From DATAEG01 sp963703085 (GTDB taxonomy: Bacteria; Actinomycetota; Actinomycetes; Mycobacteriales; Jatrophihabitantaceae): a stretch of 64,000 bases of DNA. Both the position numbers and the translations under genes were made by a program. The notes under the pieces were generated by a model that was given only the letters and a program-made list of their open reading frames with translations, was not told where the DNA came from and ran no database searches. The stretch spans positions 3,658,001 through 3,722,000 of the forward strand of contig OY969789.1 of the NCBI GenBank assembly GCA_963703085.1, given 5' to 3'. Position 1 is the first letter of the stretch. Each line of letters begins with the position of its first letter. This document shows positions 41,368-50,374 of the stretch, piece by piece.

Positions 41368-43856
41368 TGCCCGGCGGTGGCGTGATCCGCGCGCCGTTCT
41401 CCTGGCTGGCCGAATGGGCCGACTTGGCTGAGGCCGTGGGCCCGCGCGAACTCAGCGAGGCGCTGATCCGAGTCGGTCTCGAGGTGGAACGAATCGAGTC
41501 CGGCGCGGACGGGCTGTCCGGGGCGATCGTGGTCGGGCGGGTGCTGTCGGCTGTGGCGGAGCCGCAGAAGAACGGCAAGACCATCAACTGGTGTCAGGTC
41601 GACGTCGGCGAGCCGCAGCCGCGCGGGATCGTCTGCGGTGCGCACAACTTCGGCACGGGTGATCTCGTCGTGGCCGCCCTGCCGGGATCGGTTCTGCCTG
41701 GTGGCTTCGCGATCAGCGCACGGAAGACCTACGGGCACATCTCGGACGGGATGATCTGCTCGACCCGGGAACTCGGCATCGGCGACGATCACCAGGGGAT
41801 CCTGGTGCTGCCCACGAACGCCGGCGAACCCGGGGCCGACGCGCTGGACGTGCTCGGGCTGCGCGAGGCGGTGCTGGAGATCGCCGTGACGCCGGATCGT
41901 GCGCACTGCCTCTCGATGCGAGGCCTGGCCCGGGAAGCGGCCGGCGCTCTGGCGGTCGAGTTCCGCGATGTAGCAGATCAGGTCGCCGCACCACCGCCGG
42001 ACGAGCTGGGCTACCCGGTATCGGTATCCGATCCGGTCGGCTGTGACCAGTTCTCGGCACGCGCTGTCACCGGCCTGGACCCGGCAGCACCGTCGCCGGA
42101 CTGGATGGTGCGCCGGCTGGCGCAATGCGGTGTCCGATCGATCTCCTTGCCCGTGGACGTGACCAACTACGTCATGCTGGAAACCGGTCAGCCGTTGCAC
42201 GCCTTCGACCGGGCGAAGGTGACCGGAGCCCTCGGCGTTCGGCGCGCCACACCGGGGGAGCGGTTGACCACGCTGGACGGATCTGAGCGGGCGCTCGACC
42301 CGGCCGATCTGGTCGTCACCGACGACACCGGTCCGATCGCTCTGGCCGGCGTGATGGGGGGCCAGTCGACCGAGATCGATGCCGCCACCAGCGAGGTGAT
42401 CCTGGAGGCCGCGCACTGGCAGCCGGCCAGCATCTCCCGCACCGTGCGCCGGCACAGGTTGCCCAGCGAGGCAGCCAAGCGCTTCGAGCGGGGCGTCGAT
42501 CCGCGGATCGCCGCGGTGGCGCTGCAGCGCTGCGTCGAACTGCTGGTCGAGCATGGCAGTGCCCAGCCGGCGCGGGGATTCACCGTCGTCGGGGACGGGC
42601 CGGCGCCGGTCGAGATCGCGATGTCGGTCGCGTTACCGGGTGCGGTGGCCGGTCGGCCGATCGACAGCGCGACGGTGCATGGCGCGTTGCGCACGGTCGG
42701 GTGCCGGTTCGAGGCCGCCGAGCCGCTCATCGTCGTCCCGCCGAGTTGGCGGCCTGATCTCATCGACCCGGCCGACCTGGTCGAAGAGGTCGTCCGCCTC
42801 GTCGGCTACCACACCATCCCGGCCTCGTTACCGACCCCACCGCCAGGACGCGGCCTCACTGCCGAGCAGGCGCTGCGCAGATCGGTGTCCCGGGCGCTGG
42901 CCGGTGCCGGGTTCACCGAAGTGCTGAGCAACCCGTTCGTCGCGCCGAGCGTGTACGACACGTTCGGACTGCCCGCGGACGACCCGCGCCGCAATGGACT
43001 GGTCGTGCTCAATCCGCTGTCCGACACCGAGCCGGAACTGCGGACGACCCTGCTGCCCGGGCTGCTGAACACGCTGCTGCGCAACGTCGGTCGCGGCGAG
43101 CGTGATCTCGCCCTGTTCGAGATGGGACTGGTGTACCTGGCCGACGCGCAGGCTCCGGCGGCGCCGGTGCCGGGCGTAGCCGGCCGACCGACGCCTGCTG
43201 AGATCGACGCGCTGTACGCAGCGGTACCGAAGCAGCCGCGACACCTGGCCGTCGTCATGAGCGGCCGCGCGGAACGCCCTGGATGGTGGGGCGCCGGCCG
43301 GCCGGAGTGCTGGGCCGACGCGATTCAGGCCGCCCGGACCGTGGCCCGCAGCGCGCGAGCCGAATTGACGGTGCACCAGGTGGATCAGCCACCGTGGCAC
43401 CCCGGTCGTTGCGCGCAGCTGCTGGTCGACGGGGCAGTGGTGGGCCATGGCGGTGAGCTGCACCCTCGTGTCCTCGCTGCACTCGGGCTGCCGGAGCGGA
43501 CGTCGGCGATGGAGCTGGATCTCGATGCGATCCGGCCGCCGCGTCCCGCGCAGGCGCCGACCTTGTCCACCTACCCGCCGGTTCTGCTCGACCTCGCGCT
43601 GACCGTCCCGCAGGCGGTACCGGCGGCCGACGTCGCTGCGGCACTGCGCGCCGGCGCCGGAGAGCTGCTGGAGTCGATGCGGCTGTTTGATCTGTACACC
43701 GACGATCGGCTGCGCGCGGACGGGGTGAAGTCGCTGGCCTACTCGCTGCGTTTCCGCGCGCCGGACCGCACGCTGACCGTCGAGGAAGCCACCGCGGCCC
43801 GCGACGCAGCCCTTGCCGAGGCAACCGCTCGCACCGGAGCGGCACTGCGGCGGTAG
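41367..43856 (+). CDS. pheT: Phenylalanine--tRNA ligase beta subunit
   Basis: 829 residues, normal length. It has an N-terminal tRNA-binding OB domain (about 45–155, with GIVCGAHNF), the B3/B4 editing domain, a B5 domain with RPDLIDPADLVEEVVRLVGY near residue 462, and the C-terminal anticodon-binding FDX-ACB domain ending LRFRAPDRTLTVEEA. It is translated by TGATG coupling with pheS. The 160-bp gap after it holds only the ribosome site of the next gene. Confidence 0.96.
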   Translation: MPGGGVIRAPFSWLAEWADLAEAVGPRELSEALIRVGLEVERIESGADGLSGAIVVGRVLSAVAEPQKNGKTINWCQVDVGEPQPRGIVCGAHNFGTGDLVVAALPGSVLPGGFAISARKTYGHISDGMICSTRELGIGDDHQGILVLPTNAGEPGADALDVLGLREAVLEIAVTPDRAHCLSMRGLAREAAGALAVEFRDVADQVAAPPPDELGYPVSVSDPVGCDQFSARAVTGLDPAAPSPDWMVRRLAQCGVRSISLPVDVTNYVMLETGQPLHAFDRAKVTGALGVRRATPGERLTTLDGSERALDPADLVVTDDTGPIALAGVMGGQSTEIDAATSEVILEAAHWQPASISRTVRRHRLPSEAAKRFERGVDPRIAAVALQRCVELLVEHGSAQPARGFTVVGDGPAPVEIAMSVALPGAVAGRPIDSATVHGALRTVGCRFEAAEPLIVVPPSWRPDLIDPADLVEEVVRLVGYHTIPASLPTPPPGRGLTAEQALRRSVSRALAGAGFTEVLSNPFVAPSVYDTFGLPADDPRRNGLVVLNPLSDTEPELRTTLLPGLLNTLLRNVGRGERDLALFEMGLVYLADAQAPAAPVPGVAGRPTPAEIDALYAAVPKQPRHLAVVMSGRAERPGWWGAGRPECWADAIQAARTVARSARAELTVHQVDQPPWHPGRCAQLLVDGAVVGHGGELHPRVLAALGLPERTSAMELDLDAIRPPRPAQAPTLSTYPPVLLDLALTVPQAVPAADVAAALRAGAGELLESMRLFDLYTDDRLRADGVKSLAYSLRFRAPDRTLTVEEATAARDAALAEATARTGAALRR

Positions 43857-44016
43857 CGCGGTAACCGTCACAGATGCTTGAGCGCCTCCCGACGGCAACT
43901 CACGGCGGATGCTCTGGATCCGCAGGCGATCCGGCTATCCACAGCCGCAGCGTAAAGCGCTCCGGTGCGGCCCGCTCCGTCCTACGGTTGCCGGACGCGA
44001 CGAAACGGAGGACGCC

Positions 44017-44508
44017 GTGGACCATGAGGAAGACGACCCGATTCTGGTTCAGCAATGGCTGGACCAGGAACACGCCTGGATGCGAGACATGGTCCGCAAG
44101 GTCGGTTGGGCGATCCAGTACGTGATCGGCGAACGGCAAACGCCCTCTTTCGCCTACACCGTCGGGCTGTTCGGCTTCGATCATCCAGAGGTCGTGGTCT
44201 TCGGGCTCGCTCCGCAAAGCGCTCAGAATCTGCTCAACCTGCTCGGCGAGCGGGTCAAGTCGGGGTGTCCGATGCGCGACGGCGACGAGGTATCGGTGGG
44301 TGAGCCGCCGGGCTCGGTCACGCTGTTCGGCCTGGCCCATCCCGAATCGCTTTTGTTCGCGGCCAATTCGTTCTATCAACGACCGCCGCACGATTCGGTG
44401 CCGGCGCTGCAAGCGGTCTATCCGGACGACGACGGGCGTTACCCGTGGGAGCCGGGCTACGCGCTCCAGCCGCACCTGCAGCCGATGCCGGACACGCACA
44501 CTGCCTGA
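44017..44508 (+). CDS. DUF4262 domain protein
   Basis: 163 residues from GTG 44017, with a strong ribosome site ACGGAGG. The DUF4262 core is visible as PSFAYTVGLFGFDHPEVVVFGL near residue 43 and VTLFGLAHPESLLFA near 101. The family is common in actinobacteria and its function is unknown. An upstream open frame to 43909 is rejected because it lacks a ribosome site. Confidence 0.88.
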   Translation: MDHEEDDPILVQQWLDQEHAWMRDMVRKVGWAIQYVIGERQTPSFAYTVGLFGFDHPEVVVFGLAPQSAQNLLNLLGERVKSGCPMRDGDEVSVGEPPGSVTLFGLAHPESLLFAANSFYQRPPHDSVPALQAVYPDDDGRYPWEPGYALQPHLQPMPDTHTA

Positions 44509-44604
44509 CCGTGCCGGCCTGTCGGGCGGTTGCCGGGAGAGTGTGCGGTGAGCACTGTGAGATCGGCTGGCCATCGTCGAAGGGGCGTCGTTGCCGGCCG
44601 GTGC

Positions 44605-44638
44605 TGCATGAAGTTGCGTCGTAGTGCATACTTGTGCG
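44605..44638 (+). promoter_or_regulatory. Direct repeat TGCAT-N5-TGCG (period 20) at the argC promoter, candidate ArgR site with -10
   Basis: TGCAT-N5-TGCG occurs at 44605 and again exactly 20 bp later at 44625, ending at the argC start codon. CATACT (44627–44632) lies 6 nt before the ATG and would serve as the -10 of a leaderless transcript, so a repressor bound here would block RNA polymerase. ArgR is encoded in the operon, and ARG boxes usually come in pairs about two turns apart. The motif does not match the classical ARG-box consensus closely. Confidence 0.4.
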
Positions 44639-45652
44639 ATGGGCATCAGGGTCGCGGTAGCCGGCGCAAGCGGGTACGCCGGCGGTGAGCTGCTCCGGCT
44701 CATCGCCGGGCATCCGGAACTCGAGCTTGCCGTGGCCGCCGCGCACGGTCACGCGGGCGCCCCGGTGACGTCGGTGCACCCGCACCTGCGCACGTATGCT
44801 GATCTCGCCTTTGCCGACACCACGCCCCCGGTGTTGGCAGAGGCGGATCTGGTGTTCCTGGCGCTGCCCCACGGTGTTGCCGCCGCGCTGGCCGATCAGC
44901 TCCCCGGCCACGTCCAGATCGTCGATCTCGGGTCCGAGCACCGGCTCGTCGACGCAGCCGCATACCAGCGCTACTACGGCGGCGAGTACCCAGGGGCCTG
45001 GACCTACGGGCTCCCGGAGCTGCCCGGGCAGCGCACCGCCATCCGGGCCAGTGACCGGGTGGCCAACACGGGCTGTTACGCGGTCGCGGTGATCACCGCC
45101 TTGGCGCCGCTGATCGCGGCCGGCCTGGCCGACCCGGAGGACGTCGTCGTGGTGGCCACCAGTGGCACCTCGGGTGCCGGCCGGGAAGCGAAGGCGCACC
45201 TGCTCGGTACCGAGGTGATGGGCGATGTGTCGGCGTACAAGGTCGGCGCACACCGGCACGTGCCGGAGATCTGCCAAGCCACGGGCGCCCGCACGCTGTC
45301 CATGACACCCCTGCTGGCGCCCATGCCGCGCGGCATCCTGGCGGCGGTCACGGCGCGGGCAGTTCGGCCGGTCAGCGCCTCGGACGTTCACGACGCCCTC
45401 AGCACGGCCTACGCCGAGGAGCCGTTCGTCCACGTGCTGCCCCCGGGCAGCCAACCGCACACCGCAGCCACGTACGGCTCCAACTCCGTGCACCTGCAGA
45501 CCGAAATCGACCTGAGCTCTGAGCGGATCATCGTCACCAGCGCCATCGACAACCTCGGCAAGGGTGCTGCCGGCCAGGCCGTGCAGAACGCCAACCTCAT
45601 GCTTGGCCTCGACGAGGCCGCCGGGCTGTCGGTCGACGGGATCGCGCACTGA
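44639..45652 (+). CDS. argC: N-acetyl-gamma-glutamyl-phosphate reductase
   Basis: Third step of arginine synthesis. 337 residues from ATG 44639 (a GTG at 44624 is in frame but lies inside the promoter). It has the NADP-binding AVAGASGYAGGELLRLIAGH at the start, NTGCYAVAVI near residue 142 (the catalytic Cys) and HRHVPEI near 205. First gene of argCJBDFRGH. Its stop shares a base with the argJ ATG. Confidence 0.96.
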   Translation: MGIRVAVAGASGYAGGELLRLIAGHPELELAVAAAHGHAGAPVTSVHPHLRTYADLAFADTTPPVLAEADLVFLALPHGVAAALADQLPGHVQIVDLGSEHRLVDAAAYQRYYGGEYPGAWTYGLPELPGQRTAIRASDRVANTGCYAVAVITALAPLIAAGLADPEDVVVVATSGTSGAGREAKAHLLGTEVMGDVSAYKVGAHRHVPEICQATGARTLSMTPLLAPMPRGILAAVTARAVRPVSASDVHDALSTAYAEEPFVHVLPPGSQPHTAATYGSNSVHLQTEIDLSSERIIVTSAIDNLGKGAAGQAVQNANLMLGLDEAAGLSVDGIAH

Positions 45653-46806
45653 TGAGCGTGACTGCGGCTCAGGGGTTCCGCGCTGCGGGCGTGGTCGCCG
45701 GTCTGAAGCCATCCGGTCTACCGGACGTCGCCCTGGTGGTCAACGACGGGCCCGGCGATTCCGCGGCGGCGGTGTTCACGTCCAACCGGGTGAAGGCCGC
45801 GCCGGTGCTGTGGTCGCAGCAGGTGCTCAGCGCCGGACGGATCCGCGCCGTGGTGCTCAACTCCGGCGGTGCGAACGCCTGCACCGGCAAGCCGGGCTTC
45901 GCCGACACCCACGCCACCGCAGAACACGTCGCCGCGCGGCTCGGGATCGGTGCGGGAGAGGTCGCAGTGTGCTCCACTGGCCTCATCGGCGAGCGGCTGC
46001 CGATGCAGCTGTTGCTGCCGGGAATCGACGCCGCGGCCAGCGCACTGACCGACGAAGGCGGACCGGCAGCTGCCGAGGCGATCCGCACCACCGACACGGT
46101 CGCCAAGCAGCAGACGCTGGCGCATCCGGGTGGCTGGACGATCGGCGGGATGGCGAAGGGCGCCGGGATGCTGGCGCCGAGCCTGGCCACGATGCTCTGC
46201 GTGCTCACCACCGACGCTGTCCTCGACGCCGCTGTCCTCGACGCCGCCCTGCGCCGGGCAACAGCGCTCAGCTTCGACCGGCTCGACTCCGACGGCTGCA
46301 TGTCGACGAATGACACCGTGCTGCTGATGTGCAGCGGCGCGTCCGGCATCGTTCCCGACCCGGCCGAGTTCAGCGCCGCGCTGCAGCAGGTGTGCTCGGG
46401 GTTGGCGCAGCAGCTGCTGGCCGATGCCGAGGGCGCCAGCAAGGAGATCACCGTCGAGGTCACTGGCGCGGCGAGCGAGCCGGACGCGGTGGAGGTGGGC
46501 CGATCGATCGCGCGCAACAACCTGCTGAAGTGCGCACTGTTCGGCAACGACCCGAACTGGGGCCGGGTGCTCGCCGCGATCGGTACCACGGCTGCGGCAT
46601 TCGACCCGGACACCATCGACGTGTCGATGAACGGCGTGGCCATCTGCGTCGGCGGCGCCGCCGGTGCCGATCGGGCAACGGTGGACCTGACCGACCGCGT
46701 TGTGCACATCGGCGTCGACCTGCATGCGGGGTCGTTCGCGGCAACCATCTGGACCAACGACCTCTCGCTCGCCTATGTCGAAGAGAACTCGGCCTACTCC
46801 TCATGA
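45652..46806 (+). CDS. argJ: Glutamate N-acetyltransferase / amino-acid acetyltransferase (ornithine acetyltransferase)
   Basis: Recycles the acetyl group from acetylornithine to glutamate. The 384-residue precursor self-cleaves before the nucleophilic Thr; the processing region GAGMLAPSLATMLCVLTTDA lies near residue 169, with Leu where many homologues have Met in APxMATML. NKGPNWGR-type residues appear as FGNDPNWGRVLAA near 296. ArgJ-type cyclic synthesis explains why no argA or argE is needed here. It overlaps argB (ATGA). Confidence 0.96.
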   Translation: MSVTAAQGFRAAGVVAGLKPSGLPDVALVVNDGPGDSAAAVFTSNRVKAAPVLWSQQVLSAGRIRAVVLNSGGANACTGKPGFADTHATAEHVAARLGIGAGEVAVCSTGLIGERLPMQLLLPGIDAAASALTDEGGPAAAEAIRTTDTVAKQQTLAHPGGWTIGGMAKGAGMLAPSLATMLCVLTTDAVLDAAVLDAALRRATALSFDRLDSDGCMSTNDTVLLMCSGASGIVPDPAEFSAALQQVCSGLAQQLLADAEGASKEITVEVTGAASEPDAVEVGRSIARNNLLKCALFGNDPNWGRVLAAIGTTAAAFDPDTIDVSMNGVAICVGGAAGADRATVDLTDRVVHIGVDLHAGSFAATIWTNDLSLAYVEENSAYSS

Positions 46807-47708
46807 CCAGCAGCCGGACCGTCGATGCCGCCCTGGACAAGGCGGCCACCCTCGTCGAAGCGCTGCCGTGGCTGAAGCGGTTCCACGGCACGGTCGTGGT
46901 CGTCAAGTACGGCGGCAACGCGATGACCGAGCCGGCGTTGCAGCGTGCCTTCGCCGAGGACGTCGTCTTCCTGCGCTACGCCGGGTTGCGCCCGGTCATC
47001 GTGCACGGCGGCGGTCCGCAGATCAGCGCCCACCTCGACAGGCTCGGTATCGCCAGTGAGTTCCGCGGCGGCCTGCGGGTCACCACCCCTGAGGCGATGG
47101 ATGTCGTGCGGATGGTGCTGGTCGGCCAGGTGAACGGCGACGTGGTGAACCTGATCAACGACCACGGTCCGTTCGCCGTCGGGCTCTCCGGTGAGGACGC
47201 CGCATTGCTCACCGCGGAGCGCCGGCCGGCCTATGTGGCCGGCGAGCCGGTGGACATCGGCCAGGTGGGCGACGTGGTTGCCGTCGATCCGTCCACGGTG
47301 CAGGCGCTGCTGGACGCAGGGCGCATCCCCGTGATCGCCACGGTGGCCCGCGGGCTGGACGGCTTGACCTACAACGTGAATGCGGATACCGCTGCTGCGG
47401 CGATCGCGATCTCGGTACAGGCCGAGAAGCTGATCGTGCTCACCGATGTGGCCGGGCTGTACCGCGACTGGCCGCAGAGCACCGGGGTCGTCAGTCAGAT
47501 CGAAGCCGACGACCTGCGCGCTCTGCTGCCCGATCTGACTAGCGGGATGATTCCCAAGATGGAGGCGTGCCTGCGCGCCGTCGACGCGGGGGTCCCCGGC
47601 GCGCACATCCTGGACGGTCGGGTCGCGCACTCACTTCTCGTCGAGGTTTTCACCGATGCCGGCATCGGCACCATGGTCGTCCCTACCAAGAGCGAGGCGA
47701 GCACATGA
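46803..47708 (+). CDS. argB: Acetylglutamate kinase
   Basis: Second, arginine-inhibited step. 301 residues with VVVKYGGNAMTEPALQRAFA near residue 31, VIVHGGGPQISAHLDRLGI near 64 and NVNADTAAAAIAISVQAEKL near 190. The N-terminal helix before VVKYGG is the extension found in arginine-sensitive hexameric forms. The start overlaps argJ and the stop overlaps a 10-codon mini-ORF that leads into argD. Confidence 0.96.
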   Translation: MTSSRTVDAALDKAATLVEALPWLKRFHGTVVVVKYGGNAMTEPALQRAFAEDVVFLRYAGLRPVIVHGGGPQISAHLDRLGIASEFRGGLRVTTPEAMDVVRMVLVGQVNGDVVNLINDHGPFAVGLSGEDAALLTAERRPAYVAGEPVDIGQVGDVVAVDPSTVQALLDAGRIPVIATVARGLDGLTYNVNADTAAAAIAISVQAEKLIVLTDVAGLYRDWPQSTGVVSQIEADDLRALLPDLTSGMIPKMEACLRAVDAGVPGAHILDGRVAHSLLVEVFTDAGIGTMVVPTKSEAST

Positions 47709-47737
47709 CTGACTCACCCGAGCGGATGGCGCAATGA
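47705..47737 (+). CDS. 10-codon mini-ORF coupling argB to argD
   Basis: Reads MTDSPERMAQ. Its ATG overlaps the argB stop and its stop overlaps the argD ATG, both as ATGA. Without it the 25-bp argB–argD gap would break the otherwise continuous chain of overlaps in this operon. It is too short for a functional protein, so it is more likely a translational bridge. Confidence 0.4.
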   Translation: MTDSPERMAQ

Positions 47738-48936
47738 CCCGGTCCACCGAACTGCTGTCCCGCTGGGACGCGGCCATGATGGATACCTACGGCACCCCGC
47801 CGCTGGCCATCGACCACGGCGCCGGGGTGCGCGTCTGGGACGTCGATGGTGCCGAGTACCTCGACTTCGTCGGCGGCATCGCGGTGTCGGCACTCGGCCA
47901 TGCGCACCCGGCCGTCGTCGCGGCGGTCGTCGAGCAGGTCGGCAAGCTGGCGCACTCGTCCAACCTGCTGGTGCACGAGCCCGGCGTCCGGCTCGCCGAG
48001 CGGCTGCTGGACCTGGCCGGCATCGACGGACGGGTGTTCTTCGCGAACAGCGGCGCCGAGGCGAACGAATGCGCGCTGAAGTTGGTCCGCCGGTACGGCT
48101 ACTCGCTCGACGCGGAGGGCGGTCGCCTCGAGGTGGTGGCCGCGAACAACAGCTTTCACGGCCGCACCATGGGTGCGCTGGCGATCACCGGCAACGCCGC
48201 GAAGCGCGAACCGTTCGCACCGCTGCCCGGACCGGTCAGTTTCGTCGACTACGGCGATGTGGACGCGTTGCGCGCCGCGGTCACCGAGCGCACCGCGGCA
48301 GTGTTCCTGGAGCCGACGCTCGGTGAGGGCGGCATCGTCCCGGCGCCGACCGGCTACCTCGCCGCAGCGCGGGAGGTCTGCGACGCGGTGGGTGCGTTGC
48401 TGGTCATCGACGAGGTGCAGAGCGGTGTCGGCCGCACCGGTCATTGGTTCGCCAGCCTCGCCGAGGGCATCCGTCCGGACGTGATCACGCTGGCCAAGGG
48501 ACTCGGCGGCGGCCTGCCGATCGGCGCCTGCATCGGGTTCGGTGCAGCCGGCCGGGTGCTGGGGGCGGGTCAACACGGCAGCACCTTCGGCGGCAATCCG
48601 GTGTCTTGCGCAGCGGCGTTGGCGGTGCTCGACACCGTCGCCGATCAGCACCTGCTCGACTCGGTGAAACGGGTCGGGGAACACCTCGGGCACGCCTTGG
48701 CGGCTCTGCAGAGTCCGCTGATCGTGGAGACCAGGGGCACCGGACTGTGGCGGGCGGTAGCGCTCAGCGGACCGCATGCGCCGGCGATCGAGGCGGCCGC
48801 GCGTAGCCACGGCCTGTTGGTCAACGCCGTGAAGCCCGACGTGCTCCGGTTGGCGCCGCCGCTGATCCTCACCGAGGCAGAGGTCGATGAAGCCATGCCC
48901 TTGCTGCAGACCGCTTTGACCGAGGTGGCGTCATGA
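47734..48936 (+). CDS. argD: Acetylornithine aminotransferase
   Basis: PLP-dependent class III aminotransferase of arginine synthesis, 400 residues. It has VWDVDGAEYLDFVGGIAV near residue 31, ANNSFHGRTMGALAITG near 136, VIDEVQSGVGRTG near 225 and TLAKGLGGGLPIGA near 251 with the PLP-binding Lys. It overlaps argF (ATGA). Confidence 0.96.
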   Translation: MTRSTELLSRWDAAMMDTYGTPPLAIDHGAGVRVWDVDGAEYLDFVGGIAVSALGHAHPAVVAAVVEQVGKLAHSSNLLVHEPGVRLAERLLDLAGIDGRVFFANSGAEANECALKLVRRYGYSLDAEGGRLEVVAANNSFHGRTMGALAITGNAAKREPFAPLPGPVSFVDYGDVDALRAAVTERTAAVFLEPTLGEGGIVPAPTGYLAAAREVCDAVGALLVIDEVQSGVGRTGHWFASLAEGIRPDVITLAKGLGGGLPIGACIGFGAAGRVLGAGQHGSTFGGNPVSCAAALAVLDTVADQHLLDSVKRVGEHLGHALAALQSPLIVETRGTGLWRAVALSGPHAPAIEAAARSHGLLVNAVKPDVLRLAPPLILTEAEVDEAMPLLQTALTEVAS

Positions 48937-49862
48937 CGGTGCGGCACTTCCTGCGCGACGACGACCTCTCGCCGGCCGAGCAGGCCGAGGTGCTGGCGCT
49001 GGCTGCCGAACTGAAGCGGGACCGTTTCGGTCGCCGGCCGCTGGCCGGCCCGCGCACCGTGGCGGTCATCTTCGACAAGTCCTCCACCCGCACCCGGGTG
49101 TCGTTCAGCGTCGGCATCTCCGAGCTCGGCGGCTATCCGCTGGTCATCGACGCGCAGACCAGTCAGCTCGGCCGCGGCGAGCCGATCGAGGACACCGCCA
49201 GGGTGCTCGACCGGCAGAGCGCCGCGATCGTCTGGCGCACCGCGGGCCAGGAGCGCATCGACGCGATGGCCTCGGTGAGCCAAGTACCGGTCATCAACGC
49301 GCTCACCGACCAGTTCCATCCATGCCAGATCCTGGCCGACCTGCAGACCGTGCAGGAACGGCTCGGCGCGCTAACCGGCCGGATCCTTTCCTTCTTCGGC
49401 GACGGGGCGAACAACATGGCCCACTCGTATCTGCTGGGTGGAGCGACGGCTGGCATGCATGTCCGCATCGCCGCCCCGGCCGGCTACCGTCCCGACCCGG
49501 TGGTCCTGGCCGATGCCGGTCGAATCGCCGCGGCAACCGGTGGATCGGTCACCGTCACCGACGACGTTGCGGCAGCCGCCGACGGCGCGGACGTGCTGGC
49601 CACCGACACCTGGGTCTCGATGGGGCAGGAGACCGAGAAGGCAGAACGGATAGCGACGTTCGGCGGGTACCGCCTCACCGCAGCTCTGCTGACCCGCGCC
49701 GCCCGGACCGCGATCGTGTTGCACTGCCTGCCGGCCTATCGCGGGCTGGAGATCGACGCCGCAGTCATCGACGGGCCGCAGTCGGCGGTCTGGGACGAAG
49801 CCGAGAACCGGCTGCACGCGCAGAAGGCCGTGTTGGTCTGGCTGCTGGAGCGCGCGGCATGA
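48933..49862 (+). CDS. argF: Ornithine carbamoyltransferase
   Basis: Makes citrulline from ornithine and carbamoyl phosphate. 309 residues with the carbamoyl-phosphate loop FDKSSTRTRVSF near residue 48, HPCQILADLQTV near 129, and the ornithine-binding HCLPAYRG near 264 (the usual HCLPxxRG with Ala-Tyr). It overlaps argD and argR (ATGA). Confidence 0.96.
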   Translation: MTVRHFLRDDDLSPAEQAEVLALAAELKRDRFGRRPLAGPRTVAVIFDKSSTRTRVSFSVGISELGGYPLVIDAQTSQLGRGEPIEDTARVLDRQSAAIVWRTAGQERIDAMASVSQVPVINALTDQFHPCQILADLQTVQERLGALTGRILSFFGDGANNMAHSYLLGGATAGMHVRIAAPAGYRPDPVVLADAGRIAAATGGSVTVTDDVAAAADGADVLATDTWVSMGQETEKAERIATFGGYRLTAALLTRAARTAIVLHCLPAYRGLEIDAAVIDGPQSAVWDEAENRLHAQKAVLVWLLERAA

Positions 49863-50374
49863 CGACCACCGCGCCTACCCGGGCCGCGCGTCATCACCAG
49901 ATCGTCGCGCTCATCGCCGAGCGACCGTTCCGGTCCCAGGCCGAGCTGGCAAAGGCATTGGACGAGGGCGGGTTCCCGGTCACGCAGGCGACGCTGTCGC
50001 GCGACCTCGACGAGCTCGGCGCGGTCAAGCTGCGCACCGCCGACGGGGGAGCACCTGCCTACGTCATCCCCGAGGACGGGTCCCCGCTGACCGCACGTTC
50101 TTCCGACGACGACCGGCCGCTGCGGCTGGCCCGGCTGCTCACCGAACTGATGGTGAGCGCCGAGGCCAGCGGCAACCTTGTCGTGCTGCGCACGCCGCCC
50201 GGCGCGTCGAACTTCCTCGCCAGCGCCCTCGACCGGGCCCGGTTGCCCGGCGTGCTCGGCACGGTGGCCGGCGACGACACCATCCTGGTCATCGCCCGTG
50301 ATCCCAGCGGCGGCGCCGACCTCGTCCGCGATCTTCGTGCGCTGGCCCAACACCCAGGAGATATGGCTCTGTGA
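49859..50374 (+). CDS. argR: Arginine repressor
   Basis: 171 residues. The N-terminal winged helix has IAERPFRSQAELAKALDEGG and VTQATLSRDLDELGAVKL near residue 39; the C-terminal oligomerisation/arginine-binding domain has GTVAGDDTILVIARD near 137 with the conserved GDDT. It would repress this operon when arginine is high; a candidate site is at the argC promoter. It is coupled at both ends (ATGA with argF, GTGA with argG). Confidence 0.95.
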   Translation: MTTTAPTRAARHHQIVALIAERPFRSQAELAKALDEGGFPVTQATLSRDLDELGAVKLRTADGGAPAYVIPEDGSPLTARSSDDDRPLRLARLLTELMVSAEASGNLVVLRTPPGASNFLASALDRARLPGVLGTVAGDDTILVIARDPSGGADLVRDLRALAQHPGDMAL

